DNA from: Pezizomycotina sp. ARF18
Lineage: Eukaryota > Ascomycota
Direction: 5' to 3'
Length of the DNA: 64,000 nt
Assembly (NCBI GenBank): GCA_002224055.1
Contig: AZLU01000008.1
Location: 186,001-250,000 of the forward strand
A model generated the notes under the pieces. The model searched no databases and was not told where the DNA came from. It saw only the letters and a program-made list of their open reading frames with translations. Numbering within the stretch: position 1 is the first letter of the stretch; each line of letters opens with the position of its first letter. Shown one piece after another: positions 48,151 to 61,032 of this stretch. The position numbers and the translations under genes were made by a program.

Positions 48151-48841
48151 TATCTGTTACTTCTTAATTTCGTTGATCATCATTTTTTTCTTGTCAGTTG
48201 TGATGGTAGCCTGCTTAACCGTCTCGTTGGACTGTTGCTTTGCCGGTGTCTTCGGCGATTTCGATCGAGAAAACAAGACGCTGTTCCTACGCCTCCGGCG
48301 ATTATTAAGAGCTACCAATGCTGAGGCACGGCTTCTATAACAATATCATACGGCGGTAAAGAGTATCAAAAGTGTGATTACGGTTTACGCAAAAATTCGG
48401 CATTAAAGCAACTTCTATTTATCGTTCTCCTTCCCGGTCTGACAAGCATGAAAAGATATGAGAGTCGCCGGTGTTGATAGTAAATTTCCGATTGATAAGA
48501 AACTCCTTCTCTCGCAGAGACGAGCTTCTCGGAGAAGGAAACAAAACGCGGTGTATATTGTGTGTAAAATTAAAGAAAAACGCAAAGAAAAAGGCTGAAC
48601 GAAGGGCGTCTAAATAATGCAATCGTAATAGCTTTAAGCCATTTTACTCTTGGAACTTACCTGAGATACTGGCGATGGTGATTCCGGCTGCTGTAACAGC
48701 GGACGGCGTTTTTAGATGAACGGCTGAAATGTGGACTTCTTGCGAGATAGATGTATCGAAAGAGAAAAGGAGATAACCGTATTGTTGGGAGAGACGGTAT
48801 CCTTTTTGTTTCTTTTCGCGAGACGCCTCCAGAAAAACCAA
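48151..48841 (-). pseudogene. Possible minus-strand exons, unrecognised
   Basis: Minus-strand frame at 48841-48658 (HLKTPSAVTAAGITIASIS) ends at a consensus donor CAG|GTAAGT. About 310 bases on, an acceptor (TTGTTATAG) near 48340 precedes an open frame reading RSRASALVALNNRRRRRN, FSRSKSPKTPAKQQSNET and ending KKKMMINEIKK. The intron would be longer than others in the window, and no start codon was found. Weak. Confidence 0.2.
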
Positions 48842-51800
48842 GAACCACCGAGGTCTCTATGACAAACACCGTATGCACTGATAGAAAGGGAAGAGATAGG
48901 AACGTGGTTCCTTTCCTGTAAGTAACCAATCCACAGAAGCAGCTGTAGGAATATCGTCAGGCGAAATGCAGCAAGATGAAAGGGAAAAAACCTATATAAC
49001 AACAAGACGGCAAAGAAAGATCGAAGAGAAAATACTTGGGAAAAAAGCAAAAGGGCTATTTTTTATTCACGCACACGCTCTTTCTTTTTACAAGTTTCAG
49101 GTATCTTTTGTACATGTCACTCTAACAGATAATTCCAACAAAAGGTACGAATTTAAGACGTGCATATTGCTTGGTATTTGGCAAAAAAAAGACTCTCAGG
49201 TTTGTTGTGTGCTCCGGCGCCTGTTCCCGTTGGAGTGGTCGGCGAACAGATCAGTTGCAGGAGCTACAAGACGAAAAAATAAAAAAAAGCAATAATCGAT
49301 GGCATCTGAAGGGGACGAAAAACGAAGATAGTAACTGGCACCACCGTACGGTAAATTAATTGTGAAAAAGAAGCGTCGTTTTTTGCAGAAACAAAAGACG
49401 AACCCGATGATCGACTTTTTGTTAGGTAATAGTTATTTAGTTCTTGAATTGATCGGATGGACACGATTCACACGAGCTCGCTGGATCGTGGAGGACGAGG
49501 AGGAGAGTCAAGGCTCGACAAGGCTCGAGCCAGTCCTAGCAGTAGCACTAGCGGATCATCTAGCCTTAAGGTTTTAGGAAGCGGCAGTCCAGTCCAAGGT
49601 AGTCTAGTGCACGGAAAAATACCGAGTCGTTCGTAGAGGGTTCATCGCCATAATTGTCATTAATTTTATAAAACTTTCCTCCGAGAATCACAGACAGCAA
49701 TTTCTTTTAAGCTTCTACACCAGTTTTTATTCCCATCAGTAGCCTTTCCCTTCAAGCTTTACGCCGTCCGTCTCCTTTTTTTTTTTTCAGTAGTACTGAC
49801 GAGAAACAAGGGAAAGAGGTTTCTCCGGCCATGCCGTGCGGCAGCTTCTCGAATCGGCAGTCGAACTGCTACAAACGGAAGATCGCTGCCGAAATGCCCT
49901 TTAAAAGAGGATATTAACGAAAAGGAAAGTCTTTTCGCCTTGGACGATGATCATAACTTCATAAGTCGGCCGTGACAGAAAGGAGATCATGAGGTTACCC
50001 TAATAGACAGATCTGCCGGCTTCATAACACATTTTTTTATAGGCAGATAAAGACTATATAGACGTAAGCCGGGTGAGCCTGTGGGTTTCTCCGCTATTAA
50101 TTCTCCCTTAGAGATAGAAAAAGAGAAAGAGCGACCCACTTTCAGCTCTCGTAAACCTGTACAAAGATAACAGACAAAAAGATTTCTCGGGAGGATGCTC
50201 AGGAGGTCTACCCACCGTCCACTCAGTTGGAATAACGTAAGGCTTTGAAACCGTTTTTTCCCTCCCCCTCGCAGTTACGTTCTTGGTGGTCAGGGGACGA
50301 GACAATATGAGTGAAGAATATTGCCGAGCCATCTCTAACGAGAGATTGTGGCTTGCGTATATACATTTCGGATAACGCGGAAGCCACTGTCTGGTGGCTA
50401 GAGAGCGTCTCTAAATGGATAAGCGTGAAAATGGAACGAAGGCAAATTTCACTTTTTTGAATTCGCCGACCTCAAACCAGCTAATGATTGCTTTTTCCTG
50501 AGTATCAGAACCAGTGAACCCCCTGCTAAAAGACGTTATTCTGGTGGTATATTGCTTTTTTCCAATATATCAACAGCCTATAAACCCCTTCCCTCGTCCG
50601 GTGAGCGCTACCGCTATTAATATTCATTCATGGTTTTTTTCCTTCCCCAGCACCTTCATCTAGAGCCCTTCATTTCAGGAAGAATCTCCGCGGAGCACAC
50701 ATTCATAAAAACGCCTCCAACAAAAAAAAATTTTTCAATTGCGATATCGTGATCATGGATTATATAGACGGCCTAGATGGTCTATATCCTCGTTTAGCAA
50801 AGCTACGGACATCCGGTTCCTGAATTTAATATTTTTGATTTGGTTGCATGTGCTTTTGCAGCGGAACGGGCTGTGTGCCCGCTACCAGCGTCGAACCTCC
50901 TTTTTTCAGAAAAAGGTGTAATGTTTTTTTTTTTTTTTTTTTTTTTTTGCGAAAGGCCCTCGCCACTGGGAAAAGACCTCGCTTTCGGTCTTATCCGAAA
51001 GAGCTTATATCCTCATACCCCAACTCCTTACCTTTGTTATATTATTTTTACTGCCATTTGCGCAGCCGCCCAGGACGTCTTTCTCGATTAGGTTGCCTGA
51101 ATAGTTATGCGAATTAGAACAACAAGGAACGTCTCTCCCTTCGGAGGGACTTGGGTCCTTCACAAGTAAAATTTTCGTCCGAATTACTCTATTCTCTATG
51201 CAATCCTACAAAAGTACCGGGTTCATATTTCATATACTCCTTGCAAATCTCCAAAATGCGAGCAGTGCGTCTAATATCATTCAAGAAATTGCATGCGTGC
51301 ACGCTTTCTCTCTAGTAATAATATTATTATTATTATCTAATAGAATTGCTCAGCATTCGTGGCAACTCACAAGTCCTCCAGCAACAATGGCGCCTAACTG
51401 ACAACTCCCAGCTTCCCAATTCTGTCGTCGCCGTTAAAAAACTGATAAGAAACTGATATCGGCACGATGCGGTACGTCTTACTGCACAGCATACTATATT
51501 TCGGTTAATCATCTGACTTCGATGAACTTCAAACGTCATCAGTTAATGCTTACTAGGTTCCCGAATCAGTTGCGAACACATACAATACTTTTCTTTGTTT
51601 ATAGAGAAGGTCTAAGCATTATAGGAGCTCTTATAGCCTTACATCGTGAAATCGCTGACTGTCCGAGACTATCCTACCTTGCGAAACACAACCCCGATAG
51701 AGTATCTGACTGTGATATTCTTCAATCTACCTGTGCCGAGAGCTGCTAAGAAAACATTAATTTGAAATTAAAAGATGGTCTATTATCACAACGAGTGCGA

Positions 51801-52616
51801 ACACGCCTCTGTTCAGGAAATAGATGACTGGCTAGGATCTTAAAAAGGGATAGTTTTACGTAATATGCACAGTTACAATACTTTCGCGCCCGAGATCTCA
51901 AAACTATGAACCTCCTTTCCTCGTCAATTGTTTCCCCCAACAAATCACATTTTCCTTTGTATTTTCGTTGTTTCCCGAGCGAATATAAACAAAGTCTTTT
52001 TCGTATGTGATGAACCAGAAAAGGGTAATAACTTTTACATAATATTTTCCAATTTCTTGTAAAAGGGTTTTTCTTTTTATGCCCGTTTATGTCCGTTCCC
52101 GAGGGATTGGGCTCCGTTGTTGCATTTTTCGTCGTTGTCTGAAATTTTCTGTTCGGCGACCACTTTTTTGCTTTTCTTCTTTGCCCGCGTACCAATTTCG
52201 CTGATAGTGGGAAACTCTTGTCTTGTGGCACCGTTTGAGTGAGCAAAAGAATTTTCCTGGGTGGTATGATCGGCACGTATACTTCCCTATTCAAACACTT
52301 ATTTATACGTTCAAGGACTCGAATATGGCCTACGGAGAATAAGGCCTAGTTGATACCAAAGCACGTGTGGTGCTGTCTTTCTAATGATGATCGTTTCTTT
52401 AAGCTGTTGCCTGAGGCTCAAAATACTGCTGTCAAATACTAGTGACCTTCCTATGTCTTTGGTGTTTCGGCTCAGCCTTATGATAGAACTATCAAGGGTC
52501 TTCCCGGTCAACATGCTATATCAATGCTATTTTTTTTTTTTTTTTTTTTTCACTTTTCCATCTCGGCGCTCATTGTGACTGACTGCGCCAGCCGCGTAAG
52601 AATGTTACAGATTTTA

Positions 52617-52676
<60 letters not shown>

Positions 52677-53250
52677 TTTATTTTTATTTTTATTTTTATT
52701 TTTATTTTTATTTTCTCTTCTCTTCTCGGGGTTCTCGGTATGTGTCAGGTATGACTCGATTTTGACTCTCCTAGTAGACCCCGAAAAACACAAGGAGAAC
52801 AGAGAAAAGAAACTTATCGCTCGTACTCACCTCTCCAGTTCAAAACACGGATGGTGAATATGATACCCTTAAAAGATAGCATCACCCCGTCTCTTGCAAA
52901 TTCGAATTGAGGAGCCAAGCTCTGGAGATGAAACCCTGGAAAAACCTCTGCCGAAATTGCGACCGAGAAACTTTCGAAGGACCATGATCATGCGGGTAAA
53001 AAACTCACAATCACGAGAACCCTGGGGATCTGGGATTTTACTCATACTGTTCACTGATTTCTATAGGAATTTACGATAGGATGCTAGTTAGGCTGCAGAA
53101 AACGCATTTTGGCGTTTCCGCTTCCCATGTCAATTACGGAGTTTGAAAGCCACGCCCGGGGAACATTCTGGCCCTTGTAGGCTCTAAGACCTCCCGCTGA
53201 CTTTCTTGTGACCCACGATCGAAAATTTGTTATCCTGCGAAAAAGCCAAT

Positions 53251-53283
<33 letters not shown>

Positions 53284-55984
53284 CAAATCTCCGTTAGACA
53301 ATCGCCTAGTTAGACAATGATATACCACTTTGTCTCATGATCATTTGCCCAACTACCGTACCGTAAAAACATACTCGAAATGAGAAATGTCAACCACGGC
53401 TCCAAACACGTGGTTAATTGTGCATCCTCGGAACAATATTTCCAAAAACTGTAAACGAGAAACACATTCTTTCGACGGCCGATTGCTTCTAAATGCCTAT
53501 ATTCTAAATATCGGAGCACTATACACCGAATCTCACGGATTACACCTCTATTTATAGACAAACGTTCGCTGTTCTCCACAAGAGTTCCACATCCGGCCAC
53601 CAAATTTTAATATCGCCGAAGCCAAAAAAAAAAACATTGCGTGGAGCGCCATCGCGTGCACCTCACGCACTCCTATGTGCTACTTCCGGATAATTTCAAC
53701 CTCACTTGCGACCCTTTCCCTGCATATACGCGAAAGGCCGAAAAAGCCTTACGCTATCAATCGCCGAACCATTTTTTTTTGCGAAGAGAGAACCCATTCG
53801 CCGTACCGTACCGAAAAAAACGTGTTTGAGGAATATTCTAAATCACACACATGCTTTATAATCTGTACTAGTTGCGATCTAGTCAGTATATGTAAATCCT
53901 TTCCTAGAACCGTAAATATATGCATGTGCATTGAAGAAACGTGGATTGGCCCACGTTTTCCTATATTAAATCGCGTAAAGTAGATGGATGATCAAGGGGT
54001 TTCAACGTGCATGTATTCTGTGCACTGTATTTTGCTTCAGATATATGCAAAATAGATCTATAGGTTTGATCTATAGAAGTATACAGTGACTGGATATGTA
54101 CCTATAGTTAATTAAATAGCGTGTCCTTTGCCACCACTCCTCGCTTCGATTGTGGGAGAGAGACGTATGCGTGGGATTCTCTTGGAGGATATAAAACCCG
54201 GTATCCTCATCCGTTATCTGGTGCGCCGTGTTAATTCTCCAAGCCACATATTTCGGCGTCTTACTTTTTCCATACGCCAACAGGCAAGGTGACCCACGTG
54301 ACCAAACGGCCTTGGGAGAAAAGAAATTTGGGTTTTATCAGTGTAATATAGAGAGCTATCTAATGCACTACGTATGTAAGGCTTCAAAGTGTTATATTCC
54401 TTATGCACGCCGTATCTGCAAAGTATTGGCGCACCGATACTTTATCAGAATGAACTGTAGATATCAAATATCTAAGAGCCTTCATGAAAGAAAAATGGTC
54501 TAGATTCCTCTCCATGAATCATAAAACTTATTACCTTCCAAGAACTTCTCGTGCGGCTTCAGACGCCGTTTAGTCACGTTTTCGGGTATCTTGAGTTCCC
54601 TTGGAATAAAACTTTCATATTAGCAAGGGATTTGGTCGTAATTTTCTCGCAAACCCTGCAAAAATCACATAAAACCATCATTACAAAAAGAAAAAATGAC
54701 CTTCAAGCTTTATGACGCTTTACTGTTTGTTTCTCCTTTAGTCCTCATGTGGTCGTGGGATGACTGGAGGAGTTTCATATGCGTACAGTTTCAAAAAGGA
54801 CAAGAGAATAGTGGCGTATAAGGATATTTGAAAAAAAAAAAAAATTATTGAACCGGGTCTAATAGCAAGGACCAGTATTGATGGCCATAAGATAGATGTC
54901 ATGTTGAATGATCCGCAGATAGAGTATTCAGTTTGTACTGACACCATTGTTCCCTTCAAGCAAGAGATACAATTACGTCTAGGTTTGCACCAAATTCTAA
55001 AGCAATCGGTGAATCATCTGTTTTCTCCTCAGTAACTTGCGGTCAAACTGTGTAGCCTATGTGTATTATTGAATATTTCATCTTTGTTCTTGTCTATTGT
55101 AGCTTCAAACTGTGAGAATCTAGCTCCTAATACCATGTTCTCTGCAGAAGCAGTAGTGGAGTATTACTACGAGCAGCGTTATTGTCTCCCTCACGAGTTT
55201 ACGCAGATTACCAGACTCGTGACTTTGAAGCGTTGTTCAAATCACTTAGGGCGTTTCGGATGTATCAAAAAGCATTAATAGTTATTAATATGGCGAATTT
55301 TGGATCCGGATTGTTATACTATAGAAGTCGGCCCGAGGAAGCTTCTAATGATTCTGATATGCCGATAAACTCTGGGCAACGAACACAAACTTCAATAATT
55401 TTCAATATTTGGCTCTTAAACTTACACAACCAGTCTAGTTTCAGAAATCCCGTCTCTTCTGCTCAGATAAATAATATCTTTCCCTAAGGTAATATACTTG
55501 TCTTTATTGCTTTGATATTAGCCATTTGGACAAGCTCGTTCATCGTTCTATCAAACCTACATTCTGAGAATTGTCATTAGAAATCGCCCCAGGAAGCTGT
55601 AGGAAGTCTCAGTGTGATTCCCTTTCTCAAAATTCCAAAAACTGAGCCTAAAAACATTTCTTTAATAATGACTTTGGACTTTGAAGGCTTAAACATGCAC
55701 AGTACAAACTATGAACCTGTTAGACGAGGATTTCCACCCACACTCCAACCTAAATCCTACGATCGTAAACTTCAAAAAATCCTGGAAGGCAAACCGTTAT
55801 AAGCTCACATTCACGATAGTACATAGTGTACCCTTTCCAGCCGTCAGCCCATTTTCCCTTCCTCATAAAGTTCTCAACGATATTCGCTTATTTCCTAGTC
55901 GCTTCAATCTTAATTCTCAACATCTACGTTCCTCATTTATATATCCAAAGGAAGAAAGAAAGAAAGAAAATTACTCATTTTAGT
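48842..55984. other. AT-rich gene-poor region
   Basis: No gene is supported. The region carries T runs at about 50926-50948, 52531-52551 and 53251-53283, a hexanucleotide microsatellite at 52.6 kb, and scattered short frames. Frames at 54228-54503 and 55129-55487 (both +) have a coding-like make-up and some cysteines but lack an ATG at their start, so they could only be internal exons. Confidence 0.45.
52611..52724 (+). repeat. (TTTTTA)n microsatellite
   Basis: About 19 units of TTTTTA, with two TTTTA variants, followed by CTCTTCTCTTCTC. It is the longest simple repeat in the window. Confidence 0.9.
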
Positions 55985-56038
55985 ATGTGTCGACTATTCA
56001 CACTATATCTCGCTTGTCCCAATGGAAAGCGAGTGTAA
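55985..56038 (+). pseudogene. MC[KR] family, truncated first copy
   Basis: ATG at 55985 gives MCRLFTLYLACPNGKRV and then a stop. The first eleven residues match the start of the three copies downstream (MC[KR]..T.Y.[SA]C). The inner and C-terminal motifs of the family cannot be found in the next 200 bases, so this copy is probably a remnant. Confidence 0.5.
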
Positions 56039-56825
56039 ATGAGCATCCATATAAACGTACCACGTCTGGTAGCGAAATTGAGTGTGTGGTTTCGATGGGT
56101 TCCCTCTCGACGGTGGAATTCTAGCTCAAAGGAAGTTCAGACACCCACAAATCCGCATATAAAATTATATAAAAAGATGTAAATCGTTTTTATCTTAGCT
56201 TAGCTATATATGTAGTCTATATTTGTATCTATATATCGATATATATGCAGACAAATATGAACATTATATATATATATATCATATACAATCCAAAATCGAA
56301 GTAGAATTCCGCTGGTATCAATTTAGCTTTTCCACAACACACTTTAAAATGTGTAACAAATCCTCGATGGAATGGAGTAAATGCCATCTTACAATGAGGA
56401 GTTAAAACATAAATCAGAAAAAGTGATTATGGCTGCTCCAAAATCCTATTAACGCCTGGAATTCGCTACGAAAAAATCGTTGCGATCTTGTGTATCATAA
56501 TCTTCCAGAAAGCTTCCATGAGTTTGTTGACTACATATTTTTTTTTGGCACACCTCAACGTAAACTTGCGTCTCTCTTTCACAAAAATTTAGAGAGGAAG
56601 AGACTGAAAAGTTGAAATGCAAACTCGTGAAAGCTTTCCCAATAATATTATTAAGTCCACCCTCCTTTACCACCAAAGCCCAACTTTCATTGCTTCATCG
56701 AATACATCCATCGATTTCCTAGCGTACTAGTGTCTCAATTTTCTCGGATTCTACACAGATTATTTCCTAGGATCTACAAGTTCTACTTCCAAAAGAAAGG
56801 ATCCACACAAGAACGACCATTAAGC

Positions 56826-57237
56826 ATGTGCCGGCTAGTCACAGTATACATCTCTTGTCCGACGAGATCCCCGAGCGAAAAAATATAATCAGGTTATTCT
56901 TCGAGCGGAGAAAATGCAGCAGATCCTCTTGCAGACGAATCATTATCACTGATGCGTATATGATTGGTTCCTATATCAAACCGAAAGTTTTGATGGTCAT
57001 TGGAAGGTCGATATTCACGGCGAGTGCCCAGGCCCTTGTTCACAATGCAAGGAACTGGAGGCTATCAAATCTCTTATTGATGACGGTTCTGTAACGTTTC
57101 CATAGAAGAAGGATTATTTAGTGGACTTCTTCCAAGGTTGGGGAATGGTCATTGTTAGTATTTGGGACTTCGAGCGCTTGCACGAGCGTCCGTATGAGAA
57201 GAATATTGATGGCGTGGATCGGTGGGTCATTTCGTAG
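56826..57237 (+). CDS. MC[KR] family small cysteine-rich protein, copy 2
   Basis: ATG at 56826 gives MCRLVTVYISCPTRSPSE. After frame changes comes KVDIHGECPGPCSQCKEL, then EAIKSLIDDGSVTFP, and, past a further stop, FERLHERPYEKNIDGVDR and WVIS. These blocks match copies 3 and 4 in order: the IH..C...C..C centre and the E-R-P-Y...W-V end. Two or more breaks in the frame suggest a damaged copy, though base loss cannot be excluded. No signal peptide. Many fungi have short proteins beginning MCxxxxxYxC with later cysteine pairs; function is not known, and metal binding is a guess. Confidence 0.5.
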
Positions 57238-58329
57238 GCGTTCCCCTAACGCGTTGCCAAAGCCCGAGCAATGCACCCATCTCTGAAAAGATGTTACGGG
57301 AGGGCGTACATCGGTTTATCTTAACTTAACCACGTATATAATATGTATTGATAAGATACAAAAATCTGCAGAGAAATCATATTTTTTACAACGGAAGTAG
57401 GTATAAATCACGGCTATAGAGCAAAGAAGCGGCAAACTTCAGACAATAATACCAAATTTTCAAGACAGCAATTATAAACGAATCATATGATACATATTTG
57501 GGTGGTTCGGTTTTCTTTAAAAGCTATTAAGAATAATTTCGATGGAAAAACCCTATTTATCATTCAATACGTATAAAACAGTTTTATTAAGCCCAATCAA
57601 GTATTTTTCTGCGAATTTAACGAATCTCAAATGAATTATTGGAAAATTGAGCTATTAGGAACTAGCACTCTTACAAGAGTAGTATTAAAGGCAATATGTA
57701 TCAGATGCTGTATTTTAAACGATAATAAAGCTAAAAGAAATATTTAATTTGTCGCTTTTTTTTATATAGGTTTTCAAAGACCAGTATTTTATTCTTTATA
57801 TTATTAACATTGTCGTATTTAAAATTTGGGGTCATTTTTAATTATTGGTTTCTTTGCTCCCCATGATTTATGCGCCAATTTACGCTTCCTGTGACATATC
57901 TTTAAAATGGACAAATATTCCTAATAATGATCTATTTCTACCTATAATAACCTGGTATCAAACTTTATGACCTCAAACTCGAGGCCTAGCTAGTGGTTTG
58001 AACTCGTTATAAATGCGTCTTATAAGCTTCTACATCAAACTCTTGGAAAAGCGAGGCCAAGGCAATAACGAATATGATCAACTTAAGTCTACCTTAAAAA
58101 AAAAAAGAACGAAAGAAAGAGATCTGAATAAACGATATATTGTACCTCTTTTTGCACACATAGTCCAACCTTTTCCTCCTCAAATCATTGATACTTCTCC
58201 ATCGGTTCCCTGGCCATATCCATAAGAATTTTCAGCGTCTGCCACTAGATTAAGTTCCAAAAACACGAACCAAAACAAAATAAGAATAAACAAAAAAAAA
58301 AAAGAAAAAAAAAAAGGTTGGCTTTCAGT
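57238..58329. other. AT-rich spacer within the MC[KR] cluster
   Basis: No gene seen. The last 280 bases (from about 58050) match the 5' flank of copy 4 (59570-59760), including a shared block around CAAATCATTGATAC, and mark the left edge of the duplicated unit. Confidence 0.5.
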
Positions 58330-58799
58330 ATGTGTAAACTGGTCACAGTTTACCTCTCTTGCGTCTTCGGAGTTGACGAAGCATGCATTCCATTTTCGAC
58401 GTTCGCTGAATGGGATCCGGGCTGTATGTGGGAGGATTGCGGCCATAGGTTTTACGTCCGAGCAAAACATCTGGGTCGCTGCATCCGCACGGAGTGGGAC
58501 CACCGCGGGGAGGAGATCAACATCCACGAAAGGTGCCTTTGCGCCATGTGCCGCGAAATGAGAGAAGTCAAAAGCTATGTCGATGACCCTACAAGACGAC
58601 CAATGAAAAGTTGGGATATCTCGGAGCTTTCCGGGAGAGATGTGCTCTGCTAGTTGAGCAAACCGGGGGAATTAACACGTTCGAAGAGCGCCCATATAAG
58701 CTTCCCGAATCTGAAGGCGGGGATTGGGTCTCCGTAAGGAACTCTGAATGGCCGAGACGTCTCGAGTGGCTCCCGACTAATGATCGCGGGTATACGTAG
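58330..58799 (+). CDS. MC[KR] family small cysteine-rich protein, copy 3
   Basis: The true start is the ATG at 58330 (MCKLVTVYLSC), after A-rich sequence. The frame runs through WDPGCMWEDCGHRFYVRA, then EINIHERCLCAMCREMRE, to a stop at 58653. A second frame from 58611 continues with the family's C-terminal block: FEERPYKLPESEGGDWVS, then a longer tail ending NDRGYT at 58799. One frame change, probably near 58600-58650, would join them. Eight cysteines fall before residue 80. About 200 bases of its 5' flank match the flank of copy 4, so the two arose by tandem duplication. Confidence 0.6.
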
Positions 58800-59811
58800 T
58801 TGAAAGATTTATCAAGAAGGCTAAATTGTCCCACTTCAAACTTAATTATATATTTATATCTTATACACATAGTTTAAGAATTAATGTACAATTTAATTGA
58901 TATATGTTATTTTCAATTAACTACGATGAAAGTCCCAAGCTAGATTAAGCTGGTACCTTCTAAATGACAATATTCAGAATTTAACTCGAAAATCTCATAG
59001 ATTTAATAATGAGATATAACTTGTTTGCGATGAGGCAGACTTTCGACTGTAGAAATGCTGAAAGATTCTCCCTGTTTTCAGGATATACATTGTCCACTAA
59101 TGTCAGGGTTCGATTGGCCTCTTACTCGTATTACACTACGGGTAACAAAGGCTAATAATTACACTTGACTAGTCCTCAGCAGCTTTACTCGGAAGGATAT
59201 TACAGAAACGTATACTCAAATTATAACGTCTGCGACATTTTTCAGCAGCCAGATTTCATCCGAATTGTGTAACGCTTTCTATTATATCAAATGAATCTTC
59301 AAGACTTTTAATTGGCTTTAGTATATACGTATGTTTTATATAGCTTTGTAATAGTAAATTCTTTATATTGCTGTATTGAGAACTTGGTATCAATTCTTTT
59401 TGTGTTTTTATCCCGTCCGTCTTCTGTACCAATGCTATAATATACCTTTAAAATAGATAAGGAAATCTGGAATTCGAATTTTTACTTTACGATAATCAGC
59501 ATGGAACTTTGTGACCCGCAAGTTATTTAAGCCAGTTATGCGTGTGCATCATGATTTTCTGCTAAACAGAAAGTGCGAGGTTATAGAAATTACGAATATG
59601 ATCCCCTCTACCTAAAGAGTCCCAATAACTATATATTGCACCCCTTTTGATGCCTATAGTCCATCTTTCCATTTCCTCATCAAATCATTGATACTCTCCG
59701 CCAGTGCCCTAACCACATCTACGGAATTCTCAGCACCTACCACTCCCATCGATAAAAAAAGAATTTCACTTTCATTAACCAAAAAGAACAAAAGCCACAC
59801 CATCATTCAAC
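58800..59811. other. AT-rich spacer before copy 4
   Basis: No gene seen. From about 59570 the sequence matches the 5' flank of copy 3. Shared features include ACGAATATGATC, TATAGTCCA and CAAATCATTGATAC. Confidence 0.5.
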
Positions 59812-60224
59812 ATGTGTAAACGACTCACATTCTACCTCGCCTGCCCTCACGGCGGCAGCCAGGAAGACGCCTTCAGCGCAGTCTCCGAAAGCGATCCATC
59901 CTGCGACAGGCGGGGCTGCACACGGTGGATCATCGCCGGAGCGCAAGCCATCGGTCGTTATAAGCGAACGAATTCTCAGGGGGTCAAAATCCACAGGAAG
60001 TGCGCCTGCTGCCCGCTGTGCACGAGGCTAGAAGCGATCGCGGAGGTTTTCAACGACCGTAACAATTCGGACAGCGAGAAGACGGCGTTCGCAGAAAACG
60101 AGATGCGTTGCATGGGTATGAGCCTGAGTGGTTTTGGACCGGAACTCGCCTAGAGGAACATCCGGAAACCGGTGAGGATGGTGGTAAAGAGGTTTGGAAG
60201 GTTCAGAAGCCGTCGGGAAGGTAA
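59812..60224 (+). CDS. MC[KR] family small cysteine-rich protein, copy 4
   Basis: ATG at 59812 gives MCKRLTFYLACPHGGSQE, then SDPSCDRRGCTRWIIAGA, KIHRKCACCPLCTRLEAI and AEVFNDRNN, open to a stop at 60153. A +1 frame from about 60107 reads YEPEWFWTGTRLEEHPET and EDGGKEVWKVQKPSGR, which matches the C-terminal block of copies 2 and 3, and stops at 60224. One lost base (for example in the AAAA at about 60096) would join them to a protein of about 137 residues. Codon use is GC-richer than in the other copies, so this is the best candidate for the working member. It probably acts inside the cell, since no signal peptide is seen. Confidence 0.62.
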
Positions 60225-61032
60225 ACTCTACCTTCGAGGAAAAGCATACATACGGATTTGAGGTTCTCAGTGAAACCTTTTATTAAAAAAAACAAATACC
60301 CCCCCCCAAAAAAAAAAAAAAAAGGGCAGAAACCGCTGTATATTGACTTACCTATATATCTACATACATCGACGTATATAGTTAAGAAGAGAAGCGGTGT
60401 TCCACTGATACTTCACTTCGGCTTGCTGTGACATTGCTCCAAGTTTCATTTATGAAGCATCAGTTCAAGTTGAAGACAATATTAATAATTGCGAGCCTCT
60501 GGAGGTCTTGGTTGAAGAATAGTAAATAAATTGAACGGGTTGACTACATCGACTCGATTCTGGATAACCGGTTCACTTAAACTACCAAACAATCCTTTGA
60601 AGTTCATTCTCATAGTAAACCTTCATTTGCTCAATGTTTCTACGAGCAGTTCAGCTAAATACTTAAATACAAGAAAACAATAGAACACAAACACGAAAAG
60701 AATGCAAAGCTATTCTTAAAAGCTTCTCGCACGGTTGATCCCCATAATATTGTTTGCTATTTTCCCCCCTCATCGTACGTAGTCTCGATCATACTCTCCT
60801 GGACGTTGCAATCCAGTGTAAAGATCATATTCTCTTCATCTCTCGTAATACTTCGTGTCGTGTACATTGTTAAAAAAAAAAAAAAAGTGACAGAATGCAA
60901 CAAGAAACAAACTCGAAGCTGAAAAATGCAAATAACCAGGTCGCAAAAATAAACCACAACGAAATAGAAAAAAAATAAGAAAGAAAGTGTCATTCAAGAA
61001 TACCCCTATAACCCATCACAATACTTCACCTC
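60225..61032. other. Intergenic region between copy 4 and the RdRP gene
   Basis: 3' flanks of two convergent genes. Contains a C run joined to an A run at 60299-60324 and an A run at about 60871-60886. No gene seen. Confidence 0.5.

Noticed and set aside
51746-52294. 182-codon minus-strand frame, longest in the AT-rich zone
   Set aside because: It begins with TTG, lacks any Met until its last three residues and shows no domain or splice sites.
44518-54298. Other CACGTG hexamers (for example 52363, 53399, 54292)
   Set aside because: Isolated hexamers without the extended ATCACGTGAT context are expected by chance in this length.
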